Source: Hymenobacter sp. GOD-10R
Lineage (GTDB): Bacteria > Bacteroidota > Bacteroidia > Cytophagales > Hymenobacteraceae
Direction: 5' to 3'
NCBI RefSeq assembly: GCF_035609205.1
Contig: NZ_CP141184.1
Location: 5,711,001-5,775,000 of the forward strand
Length of the DNA stretch: 64,000 nucleotides
The position numbers and the translations under genes are program-made. Positions 17,568 through 26,235 of this stretch are shown here, piece after piece (the first letter of the stretch is position 1; every line of letters begins with the position of its first letter). A model generated the notes under the pieces. The model searched no databases and was not told where the DNA came from. It saw only the letters and a program-made list of their open reading frames with translations.

Positions 17568-18060
17568 AATTCAATTTAACATCCTTTAGGTAAGAATCCA
17601 CAAGCTGCTGTTGAGAAGCAGTATCCGTTAGTTCACGACGGAGGATACGCTCAGCGATGTCGATTGACAGTTGAGCAGCAGTATTCTTAACTTCAGCTAA
17701 AGCAGCATTCTTTTCATTCTGAATGGCTTCGCGGGCTTGTACAATCATGCGGCCACCTTCTTCAGTGGCTTTAGTTTTAGCCTGGTCTATCAGTTGATTA
17801 GCCATTTGCGTAGCTTCCTGTAGCATACGGTCACGCTCTTGGCGTGTCTCAGCCAACAGTTTCTCATTGCTAGCTTTCAGCAACTGCATCTCTAGCTTGG
17901 CTTGGTCAGCCATGCGCAGAGCTGTTTCGATAGACTCTTCCCGCTCTTTGAGAGAAGAAAGAATAGGCTTCCAAGCAAACTTGGCCAGCAGAAACAACAC
18001 GATCAGAAAGATGACCAGTTGCCAGAAAATCAGGCCGAATTCAGGCGTTACGATTTGCAT
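17566..18060 (-). CDS. atpF: ATP synthase Fo subunit b
   Basis: 164-residue peripheral-stalk subunit. One N-terminal membrane segment (residues 8-29, FWQLVIFLIVLFLLAKFAW) is followed by a long charged amphipathic coiled coil that dimerises and reaches to delta. WKPILSSLKEREESIE after the membrane helix is typical. The TAG stop overlaps the repeat in the atpF-atpH gap. It is preceded by a long atpE-atpF spacer with a strong hairpin. Confidence 0.97.
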   Translation of the reverse strand: MQIVTPEFGLIFWQLVIFLIVLFLLAKFAWKPILSSLKEREESIETALRMADQAKLEMQLLKASNEKLLAETRQERDRMLQEATQMANQLIDQAKTKATEEGGRMIVQAREAIQNEKNAALAEVKNTAAQLSIDIAERILRRELTDTASQQQLVDSYLKDVKLN

Positions 18061-18175
18061 AAGAGGGTAGTCAGTAAAGCGTTCGTACTGATGGTAATAA
18101 GTTAGCGGACAAGTGGCAACTCAGAAGGCTGCCGCTCAGTGGCAACGACTAAAGCACTTGTACCACAAAACCACG

Positions 18176-18221
18176 AGCAGCCCGTTGCGCCGTGCGCCGA
18201 AGCGACGCGCAACGGGCTGCT
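18176..18221. promoter_or_regulatory. Intra-operon hairpin between atpE and atpF
   Basis: A perfect GC-rich 15-bp stem (AGCAGCCCGTTGCGC at 18176-18190, its complement at 18207-18221) with a 16-nt loop. It lies 22 bp after the atpE stop inside the operon. The transcript continues with only four U in a row, so it may act as a 3' stabiliser or partial attenuator that raises c-subunit output over downstream genes. This role is inferred. Confidence 0.7.
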
Positions 18222-18242
18222 GCTATGATACTTCTAACCTCT

Positions 18243-18512
<270 letters not shown>

Positions 18513-18550
18513 TTAAAGAGAATGAAATGAAAAGCTGGGTGAAAAACGTG

Positions 18551-19609
18551 TTAGTGACCGTGACCATGAGCTGGCGCAGCACCATCACCACCACCGATTT
18601 GCAAATCGGCATCGTGGTGCTCCTCCACTGCTCCACCGATATACATCGCTGTGAGTAGCGTGAAGATATAGGCTTGCAGAATAGCTACTAATAACTCTAG
18701 TACATTGATGAACAGACCAAAAGCTAGAGAAACAGGCGCTACTGCCACATTACGGAAGATGAAGATCAAGCTGATAAAGCTCAAAATTACGATGTGTCCT
18801 GCTGTGATATTAGCAAACAGACGAACCATGAGGGAAAAAGGCTTGGTGATGACACCAATCAGTTCTACCGGAATCATGATGGGCCGTAACCACATCGGTA
18901 CGCCTGGGGTAGCAAAGATGTGACCCCAATAATACTTGTTGCTGCTGAAAAGCGTGATCAGCAACGTCAGTGTAGCGAGGGTCAAGGTCACAGCAATGTT
19001 CCCTGTCAGGTTAGCGGCGCCAGGCGTTAGGCCTAGCAAGTTGTTAAACCAGATAAAGAAGAAGACTGTAAGCAAATACGGCATGTAACGCTCGTACTTA
19101 GGACCTATTGATTTTTTAGCGATTTCGTCGCGGATAAACACAATAATAGGCTCCATAAAGGATTGCAAGCCCCTTGGGGCACTACCCTTGCGTTTTCTGT
19201 AGCCACTAGCAACAATGCTGAATACCACTAGCATCATGATGCTGCTTAACAGCAGGGCGAAAGCATTCTTGGTAAGCGAGAAATCGTATACCTTGCTGCC
19301 GTCTTCTGCTACCAGATGCTCATGTTCCAACTTTAAGCCTTCGTGCATTTCACCTTCAGCAACTCGCTTCGACGAAAAAACCGTCAGCCCTTGCCCTGGC
19401 CGGTAGGCAATAATCGGCAGATAAGTCGTTAAATGATTGTTATCGGTAGAAAACCAGTGCCACTCATGAGAGTCACCAATGTGGTGCAAGATCATCTCAC
19501 CAGGGTTGAAGGCTTCCTCTTTGGTAGCTTCAGCCTGGGGTGCAACTGGTTCGTTTGCAAAAACAGGAAGTGAAAGAATGCAGAACAGAGCTATTAATAA
19601 GCGCTTCAT
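18551..19609 (-). CDS. atpB: ATP synthase Fo subunit a
   Basis: 352-residue membrane stator of the proton channel. A cleavable-looking N-terminus (LLIALFCILSLPVFA) and a long periplasmic extension of about 100 residues precede the membrane part, as is usual in Bacteroidota. The essential Arg is in LMVRLFANITAGH near residue 265. The C-terminus is His-rich (HGHGH). It is co-transcribed between the atpI-like gene and atpE. Confidence 0.97.
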   Translation of the reverse strand: MKRLLIALFCILSLPVFANEPVAPQAEATKEEAFNPGEMILHHIGDSHEWHWFSTDNNHLTTYLPIIAYRPGQGLTVFSSKRVAEGEMHEGLKLEHEHLVAEDGSKVYDFSLTKNAFALLLSSIMMLVVFSIVASGYRKRKGSAPRGLQSFMEPIIVFIRDEIAKKSIGPKYERYMPYLLTVFFFIWFNNLLGLTPGAANLTGNIAVTLTLATLTLLITLFSSNKYYWGHIFATPGVPMWLRPIMIPVELIGVITKPFSLMVRLFANITAGHIVILSFISLIFIFRNVAVAPVSLAFGLFINVLELLVAILQAYIFTLLTAMYIGGAVEEHHDADLQIGGGDGAAPAHGHGH

Positions 19610-19653
19610 TAAGAGCAGGTTATAGGGTCACCAGAGGAAAGATGAAGATTTGA

Positions 19654-20049
19654 TTAACCCCGTTTTGAAAACGGGCGCAAGTTACTCAGCACGCTCCAGA
19701 TTTCAAACCCGGCAAATAGAAAATACAAGAGAAAGAAGCTCCCTAGGAAGGCCCAAGTACCGGCTCCTTCTTTAGCACCTCCTTTATAGAAGTAGACAAG
19801 CACGAATCCTACTGACACTAACAATCGTGCTACTACAGACCCGAAATAAGCGGCCATAAAGTGGTTTGGGTTGGCTTGTACAAGCCGATTCGTAACCCAG
19901 TAAGTGAGTGCTGAGAGCAGCGCAAAGAACCCTAGAATGTAGTATGTAAGTGGATGGATAATACGTGGACCAAATTGACTGCCAATGGCATAGATTACAC
20001 TTCCTAGTAAAATACAGAACAAAAGAAGGTCGCGGACAAATCGCTTCAT
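19654..20049 (-). CDS. Four-TM protein in the atpI position
   Basis: 131-residue membrane protein with four hydrophobic segments (about 7-25, 35-52, 70-88 and 98-117). It lies between the atpZ-like gene and atpB, where Bacteroidota carry an AtpI-type assembly or Mg-transport helper. Sequence similarity to AtpI is weak by eye, so the assignment rests mainly on position, topology and size. The basic C-terminus FSKRG is likely cytoplasmic. Confidence 0.6.
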   Translation of the reverse strand: MKRFVRDLLLFCILLGSVIYAIGSQFGPRIIHPLTYYILGFFALLSALTYWVTNRLVQANPNHFMAAYFGSVVARLLVSVGFVLVYFYKGGAKEGAGTWAFLGSFFLLYFLFAGFEIWSVLSNLRPFSKRG

Positions 20050-20110
20050 TGTAGCAACGCTAATGCTTAGTGCGTATCAGTTTATAATTATTAATGTAGA
20101 ATATTATACT

Positions 20111-20356
20111 TCACGACTTGCGAGTGATAGAGCGTATGACTTGGTACATAGCCCCTAGTACACCTAGGAGCATCAACCCAATGGTATACCATGGATTTTT
20201 ATTCTGAAAGTGTGCATCAAGCTTTACTCCTGCCCAAGCGCACAAGCCAATAGTTGCCAACATTTGAAAACCTAGCCCTGAGTATTGGGCAAAACTGCGC
20301 ATACGGTCAGCCCCATCATCAGTAGATTTCTTATCAGAATCAGGGGAGTTGAACAT
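20111..20356 (-). CDS. AtpZ/AtpI-type small membrane protein
   Basis: 81-residue protein with two membrane helices (about 30-47 and 57-75) after a polar N-terminus. The motif YSGLGFQMLATIGLCAW, followed by GVKLD and a short loop, is characteristic of the AtpZ/AtpI family (putative F0F1-ATPase subunit). It is the first gene of the atp operon. A -7 promoter match lies 22 bp upstream. Confidence 0.8.
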   Translation of the reverse strand: MFNSPDSDKKSTDDGADRMRSFAQYSGLGFQMLATIGLCAWAGVKLDAHFQNKNPWYTIGLMLLGVLGAMYQVIRSITRKS

Positions 20357-20377
20357 GATTGTCTGGACTTAGAATGG

Positions 20378-20385
20378 CAAAAGTA
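20378..20385 (-). promoter_or_regulatory. Putative -7 element of the atp operon
   Basis: TACTTTTG on the minus strand matches TAnnTTTG and lies 22 bp before the ATG of the first operon gene. A -33 TTG at proper spacing is not evident, so the call is tentative. Confidence 0.4.
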
Positions 20386-20569
20386 TTACTTTTCAATGTA
20401 GCAGTGTCTATCATTGTCACGCTTCGGGCAACGAAATCAAAACCGCGCCGAGAAAATCGTAATTTTACTTAACGTGCTACGTTGTGCAGCAGGTGAGCTT
20501 TCCCAAACGAACGAACCGGGGTATAGCACACGTTTATTTCTGCATACTACTGTTCCGACCTTCTTTACC

Positions 20570-23500
20570 TTGAGTCATTCTTTAGCTTCTCGTCTGCTTC
20601 TGGCTTTTGCCGTGCTCCCAATTGTTGTGGCAGGGCTAGATGCCTGCTCCTCCGAGCGCTCAGTTGTGGGCAAAACCTACGACAATGTAGTAGCCCGTGA
20701 CAATGCTTATTTTCTGGCGCGGGAGAAGATGCGTACGCTTGAAGCTTCTCTCTATAAAAATCGGGTAAACGACTACAATCAGATTCTACCGCTTTTTCCT
20801 ACTCTTGACGAAGCTACTACGACGAAGATTACGGCAGATCTGGATGACATCATTAAGAAAGCCTCCTTACCAATTCAACATCGTCCGGGCAGTGACTGGA
20901 CAGATGACAGCTACGTGCTGATTGGCAAAGCGCGGTATTATAAGATGGAGTTAGAAGATGCCATCAAGACGTTCAAGTACACCAATACAACTAGCAAAGA
21001 TCCCAATGCCAAACACGAGGCATTGATCTGGCTAATGCGCTCCTTCTTGGCTGACAAAGATTACGAGAGTGCGCTATTGGTTTCTAATCTTCTGGATAAA
21101 GAACAGGGCAAGGAGCAAAATGCCCGCGAGCTGTTTCTGACGCGTGCGCAGTACTACTTGCTCACGGGCGACCAGAAGCTAGCTATTGAGCAACTGGAAA
21201 AAGCTATTCCTTACATTGAGGAAAAGAATGAACAGTCGCGCACACGCTACATTCTGGCACAACTGTACCAGGCTAACAACGACGATAAGAAAGCTTACGC
21301 CGAGCTCAACAAGATTCTGAAGCGTAATCCGCCTTACGAGCTTGACTTCTTCTCGAAACTGATGCTAGGTCAAGTTTCGGATTTGAACCTGACTGATCGG
21401 GCACGCTTAGATAAATACTTCACAAAGCTGCTGAAAGACACGAAAAACAAGGAATACCGTGACAAGATCTACTACGAGATGGCACGGCTTAACTACCGCC
21501 AGCAGCGGTATGACCAGGCGCTAGCTTTGTTGCAAAAATCGGCACGGACACCTGGCCCTAATAAGGCGCAAAAGTCATACACGTACTTGCTAGCTGGCCG
21601 TATTTATTACGAGAACTTACAGAAATACCGCTTAGCTGCCGCTTACTACGACAGTACCGTGCAGAACATGCCCAAAACAGCACCGGGATATGAGGCTACG
21701 GCAGAGCGAAGCGCTATTCTGAAAGATTTCGCGCAGCAGATTACAATTGTCGAAACGCAGGACAGCTTACAAGCACTGGCCAAGCTAGATCCTGCTACTT
21801 TGCAAACTCGGTTGACGGCCTACGCGGTGACCGAGCTAGAAAATCAGAAGAAAGAGCAGGAACGCTTATTGGCGCAGCAAGAGAAGCAAGCTCGTCAACA
21901 GGAGTCGATTTCTGGCGTAAGCTCTCTGCGGGCAGGTGACCCTAATATTGACCCAAACACATTTGCAGCGACGAGCACTGGCGCGCAGTGGTACTTCGAT
22001 AACCCTGCTGCTCTTGGAACTGCACGCAGCGAATTTATCCGCCGCTGGGGCGACCGGCAGCTACAGGATAACTGGCGCGTAACTAGCCAAGCGAGCGGTT
22101 CAGCTGTTACTAACCGGGGTGGCAATGTGCCTGTCAGCATCGCTGGAGCTAATAATACGAGCGTTAATACAACAGGACAAGCCGCTACGCCAGCACCTAC
22201 CGACCCAGCAGCCCAACAGGAGGCATTAGTAGCAAAATATCGTCAGGCAATTCCGCTTACGGAAGCTCAGATGCAAGCTTCTCAAAAGCAAGTGGAAGAG
22301 GCCCTGTTCATTCTAGGTACCATCTACGGCCAACAACTACGTGAGCCAGCCCGCGCCGCCGAAACCTATGAGAAAGTAGTAGCTCGCTTTCCGCAGAGTA
22401 AGCACTTACCGGAATCATACTATAGTCTCTATCTCATTTACAAAGAGCAACCAAATGCTCCTAAAGCAGAAGCTTATGCTTTGCGCCTGCGGCAAGAATT
22501 TCCAAACTCCTCCTACGCGAAGCTGGTCGCCGACCCGGAATATTTGCGTCGCACGTCTATTGTCAATGCAAAAGTATCAGTACAAGTAGATTCTGCTTTT
22601 GCCTTATATAAAAGGCAGGAATTCAAAAAAGCGGCCGATTTAGTAGCCGCTACTCGGCAGCAGTACCCGGAAAACGATTTAAATGATCGTTTGGCTTTCT
22701 TGACTACGCTGCTCACTATCCGTACGCAACCGCCACTTACGGCGAAAGCCTCTGTGGAGAAGTTTTACAAAGATTTCCCAGACAGCCAGTTGAGCAGCCA
22801 GGCGCTAACCATGCTAAATACCTACAAGGAGTATGAGGCTGGTAAAATAACGGGCGCCCTAGCTTCTACCGACAAACCTGTGGTTTCGATCTTCAAACCT
22901 GGCGAAGTGGAGAGTCGCCTTCGCGTTATCTATGCAGAGAATCAAGCTGCTGTTGCTTCGGCTCGCGCAGGGAAAACAGTACCTATAAAGCAACAGGTAC
23001 CTCGGGCCGTTATCAATCCCGCAGATGCACCTGTAGCACCTAGCTCTACCCCTCCCGTGGCTACTACCCCTGCTTCGGCTACCACGACGAGCGCTGCTAC
23101 CTCCACACCAGCGACAGCCGTAGTTCCTCCTACATCAGTAACTCCAACGCCTACACTCCCCACGGCTACTTCAACTTCACCTGTTCCCGCTGTTACTCCA
23201 TCGGCGAACAATAAGGAAGCTACAACGCCAGCAGTTCCTAGCAAACCAGCTACTGCTTTTATCGCCAACCCCAATGTCCAGCACGTCGTGGTGCTAGCTT
23301 TCCCCAAGGGAGCATCTCCTTTGAAGGACATGCCTACTTTACTAGGCACCTACAACAGCCGATTCTTCCGCGCTAATAACCTTACTATTCGGGAATCAAG
23401 CTTGAATGATGCCTTGGATATGGTTGTTATTCAGCCGCTGCCAAGCGCCAAAATTGCCCAGAGTTACGCTTTGAAGTTACGTGGCCCTCAGTCCCCGTTA

Positions 23501-23623
23501 AGTCGTCTGCGCGGCGTGGGTTACCAAACCCTAGTTATTGGTATTGATAATCTACCGCTGCTGCTCCAAAGCAAAGATGTAGAAGAGTACCAGCGTTTCT
23601 ACCAACAGACTTACGCCAAGTAG
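20570..23623 (+). CDS. sprE: TPR lipoprotein, SprE/PorW-like (T9SS accessory)
   Basis: Large outer-envelope lipoprotein of about 1017 residues. The frame opens at 20414 with TTG, but no ATG exists near the N-terminus. TTG at 20570 gives a compact lipoprotein signal (RLLLAFAVLPIVVAGLDAC, Cys near 26), so I chose it. TPR-like helical repeats fill residues 100-430 and 570-760. A Thr/Ala/Pro-rich linker (about 830-900) follows. The C-terminal domain, from HVVVLAFPKG to LRGPQSPL, resembles that of SprE/PorW proteins, as does the N-terminal block NDYNQILPLFPTL. SprE/PorW bridges the trans-envelope GldLM complex and outer-membrane translocon parts. The link to gldKLMN 5 kb away supports it. Identification by pattern recall. 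Confidence 0.68.
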   Translation: MSHSLASRLLLAFAVLPIVVAGLDACSSERSVVGKTYDNVVARDNAYFLAREKMRTLEASLYKNRVNDYNQILPLFPTLDEATTTKITADLDDIIKKASLPIQHRPGSDWTDDSYVLIGKARYYKMELEDAIKTFKYTNTTSKDPNAKHEALIWLMRSFLADKDYESALLVSNLLDKEQGKEQNARELFLTRAQYYLLTGDQKLAIEQLEKAIPYIEEKNEQSRTRYILAQLYQANNDDKKAYAELNKILKRNPPYELDFFSKLMLGQVSDLNLTDRARLDKYFTKLLKDTKNKEYRDKIYYEMARLNYRQQRYDQALALLQKSARTPGPNKAQKSYTYLLAGRIYYENLQKYRLAAAYYDSTVQNMPKTAPGYEATAERSAILKDFAQQITIVETQDSLQALAKLDPATLQTRLTAYAVTELENQKKEQERLLAQQEKQARQQESISGVSSLRAGDPNIDPNTFAATSTGAQWYFDNPAALGTARSEFIRRWGDRQLQDNWRVTSQASGSAVTNRGGNVPVSIAGANNTSVNTTGQAATPAPTDPAAQQEALVAKYRQAIPLTEAQMQASQKQVEEALFILGTIYGQQLREPARAAETYEKVVARFPQSKHLPESYYSLYLIYKEQPNAPKAEAYALRLRQEFPNSSYAKLVADPEYLRRTSIVNAKVSVQVDSAFALYKRQEFKKAADLVAATRQQYPENDLNDRLAFLTTLLTIRTQPPLTAKASVEKFYKDFPDSQLSSQALTMLNTYKEYEAGKITGALASTDKPVVSIFKPGEVESRLRVIYAENQAAVASARAGKTVPIKQQVPRAVINPADAPVAPSSTPPVATTPASATTTSAATSTPATAVVPPTSVTPTPTLPTATSTSPVPAVTPSANNKEATTPAVPSKPATAFIANPNVQHVVVLAFPKGASPLKDMPTLLGTYNSRFFRANNLTIRESSLNDALDMVVIQPLPSAKIAQSYALKLRGPQSPLSRLRGVGYQTLVIGIDNLPLLLQSKDVEEYQRFYQQTYAK

Positions 23624-23731
23624 CCCGTTGCTGCTGTAGTGCTGAGGTAAGTTACTTCTCTCCTGAGTTCGTAAGCAATGAGAAGCTAGCTTTCTTCTGG
23701 CATTAGATCCTGTAATTCATTACCAGAAAAC

Positions 23732-26065
23732 ATGGCTTATCCTGCCACTAAGAATAAACCTTCACTCCGCAAACCTCAGCAATCCGGACGGTTCGCTCGC
23801 ATTACGCGTGCCCTATGGTGGCTATTTGGGGGAGGCTTCGTTCTGTTTGTTCTATACATTTTTGCGGTCAGCATCAACTTGCTGAACCTGTTCGGCCGTA
23901 TGCCGAACCTCAAGACCCTAGAAAATCCTAAGAGTGAGCTAGCTTCTGAGATCTACTCGGCCGACGGCGTGCTGATGGGAAAGTTCTTCCGAGAAAACCG
24001 CACCCCAGCCGATTACGAAGACTTACCTCAAAACTTAATTGACGCGCTCATTGCAACGGAAGACGTGCGCTTTGAGCACCACTCAGGTATTGACTTGAAG
24101 GCGATGGGCCGGGTAGCTAGCGGTCTGGTAACTGGCAGCAAAGGTGGCGGCGGCTCAACCCTAACTCAGCAGTTGGCCAAGTTGCTATTTCGTACCCGCG
24201 AGGACCTAAATGATGGTTTATTAAGCCATGTGCCAGGTCTGCGAATGCTCATCGTGAAAACGAAGGAGTGGATCATGTCGGTACGCTTAGAGCGTAACTA
24301 CACCAAGCGCGAGATTTTGCGCATGTATCTTAACACCGCTGAATTTGGCTCGAATGCTTACGGCATCAACGTAGCAGCGAAGACGTTCTTCAACAAAAAG
24401 CCTAAGGCACTAACCCTAGAGGAATCGGCTTTGTTAGCTGGGTTGGTGAACGGTCCGTCGTGGTTCAATCCCGTACGGAACCCCGAACGATCCAGGAAGC
24501 GTCGCGATTGGGTTTTGAACCAGATGCACAAGTACGGCTACATTGACGAGCCAACGTACGAGAAGGCAGCTAGCAAATCAATCGTTTTACACTACAATGT
24601 AGAAAATGCCAATAAAGGCATCGCTCCTTACTTCCGTACGGAAATCGCTAAGTCGTTGCTGAAGTGGGCTAGGGAAACTGACCATGACCTCTATGCTGAC
24701 GGTCTGAAGATCTACACAACTGTCGACTCGAGAATGCAGGGCTATGCGGAGTCGGCGGTTGCGGAGCATATGCAGTTGCAGCAGAAATGGTTCAATCAAC
24801 ACTGGAAGGGGCAGTTGCCATGGCGCGACGAAAATGGTCGCATCATTCCCAACTTTTTACAAACATCTATCAAGCGTACAGAGCGGTACAAGTCACTTTA
24901 TAACCGCTTCGACGGCAATAAGGACTCCATTAAGTACTACCTGAATAAGAAGTATAAAATGACGGTGTTCTCGTGGCAAGGCGAGAAAGAAGTAGTGATG
25001 TCGCCCATGGACTCGCTGGCTTACTATAAGCGCTATCTACACGCAGGTTTTATGGCCATGAACCCACTGAATGGTCATATCCTAGCTTGGGTAGGAGGCA
25101 CCAACTTCAAGTTCTTCAAGTATGACCACGTCAAGCAAGGTAAGCGGCAGCCAGGCTCTACGTTCAAACCTATCGTGTATACCGCTGCTATCGACCGTGG
25201 CTATTCACCATGCTTGCCACGCCCCGATATAGCTACCACCTTTCCAGCAGTAGCGGGGCGGCCAGCTTACACACCTAAAAACTTTGAGGGCGGTTTCTCG
25301 GGTCGGGTGTTCACCTTACGCCAAGCTCTAGCTCGTTCGATGAACTCCATTACAGCGTGGCTAGTAAAGGAAATAGGGCCCAGCGATATTGTAAAATACG
25401 CCCATCGCCTAGGTATCTCCTCTCCTATCGAAGCTGTGCCCGCAGTGGGTTTTGGCTCGAGCGACGTGAGCATCTACGAACTCTGCGGTGCCTACAGCAC
25501 TTTCGTGAACAAAGGCATCTGGACCTCTCCCATGATGGTCACAAGCATTGCGGATAAGAACGGCAACGTATTACGTGAGTTCATACCGCAAACGCGTGAG
25601 GCGTTGAATGAGGAAACAGCCTACCTAATGACCTACATGCTACAGGCTTCTACAACTGAGCAAGGCGGTACTTCCACCATCCTAAAAACTGGCTTTAAGT
25701 TTCCTTACGAGATGGGCGCAAAAACCGGTACTACCAGCAACTACTCCGATGCTTGGTTTATGGGCATTACGCCTAACCTTGTGTGCGGCATGTGGGTAGG
25801 TGGTGAAGACAGAAGCATTCACTTCCGCACGGGAGCTTACGGCCAAGGAGCTCGGTTAGCTCTTCCAATCTATGGGTTATTCATGCGTAAAGTTTATGCG
25901 AATAAAGACAAGGTTGATATTGACACCAATCCTTTCCCCAAGCCAGCTAACCTTTCCATCGAAACAGATTGTAGTCGTTATAATGGCGGGCAGCGTGACA
26001 CCATTCCCTATAGCCAGAAGCTCAACCAAGCTGAGCTAGATGACTTGGATGACAAGGATATTTAA
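23732..26065 (+). CDS. mrcA: Penicillin-binding protein 1A (GT51 + transpeptidase)
   Basis: 777-residue class A PBP that polymerises and crosslinks peptidoglycan in the periplasm. One N-terminal membrane helix (about 30-52). The GT51 domain shows EDVRFEHHSGID near residue 110, with the catalytic Glu, and GGSTLTQQLAKLLF near 143. The transpeptidase has STFK near 476, SMNS near 536 and KTGTT near 664. Length and motif order are standard. It follows the sprE-like gene by about 110 bp and ends before a terminator hairpin at 26101. Confidence 0.95.
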   Translation: MAYPATKNKPSLRKPQQSGRFARITRALWWLFGGGFVLFVLYIFAVSINLLNLFGRMPNLKTLENPKSELASEIYSADGVLMGKFFRENRTPADYEDLPQNLIDALIATEDVRFEHHSGIDLKAMGRVASGLVTGSKGGGGSTLTQQLAKLLFRTREDLNDGLLSHVPGLRMLIVKTKEWIMSVRLERNYTKREILRMYLNTAEFGSNAYGINVAAKTFFNKKPKALTLEESALLAGLVNGPSWFNPVRNPERSRKRRDWVLNQMHKYGYIDEPTYEKAASKSIVLHYNVENANKGIAPYFRTEIAKSLLKWARETDHDLYADGLKIYTTVDSRMQGYAESAVAEHMQLQQKWFNQHWKGQLPWRDENGRIIPNFLQTSIKRTERYKSLYNRFDGNKDSIKYYLNKKYKMTVFSWQGEKEVVMSPMDSLAYYKRYLHAGFMAMNPLNGHILAWVGGTNFKFFKYDHVKQGKRQPGSTFKPIVYTAAIDRGYSPCLPRPDIATTFPAVAGRPAYTPKNFEGGFSGRVFTLRQALARSMNSITAWLVKEIGPSDIVKYAHRLGISSPIEAVPAVGFGSSDVSIYELCGAYSTFVNKGIWTSPMMVTSIADKNGNVLREFIPQTREALNEETAYLMTYMLQASTTEQGGTSTILKTGFKFPYEMGAKTGTTSNYSDAWFMGITPNLVCGMWVGGEDRSIHFRTGAYGQGARLALPIYGLFMRKVYANKDKVDIDTNPFPKPANLSIETDCSRYNGGQRDTIPYSQKLNQAELDDLDDKDI

Positions 26066-26100
26066 GCCTAGGTATCTAGTCAACCTATTCTCCCCTTCAG

Positions 26101-26133
26101 ACACGTGGCAAATGCAGTGCACTTGCCACGTGT
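26101..26133 (+). terminator. Terminator of the PBP1A gene
   Basis: A perfect 11-bp stem (ACACGTGGCAA at 26101-26111, complement at 26123-26133) with an 11-nt loop, followed by TTGTTTA. It lies 35 bp after the PBP stop. Confidence 0.75.
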
Positions 26134-26168
26134 TTGTTTATAAAGTATTCTGGCGGAAATTCCTTTAC

Positions 26169-26196
26169 GAACCTCTGCGTTGTTACTCTGCGTACC
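26169..26196. repeat. Degenerate CCTCTGCG-type intergenic repeat, copy 2
   Basis: GAACCTCTGCGTT followed by CTCTGCGT words, closely resembling 1201-1228 upstream of the lutB-like gene. Again it lies a few tens of bases before a coding start (uvrC at 26236). The inverted partner seen in copy 1 is missing. Confidence 0.55.
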
Positions 26197-26235
26197 ATTG
26201 TATGCTAATGCTTCCTCCTTTTCAATTTGTGCTAC

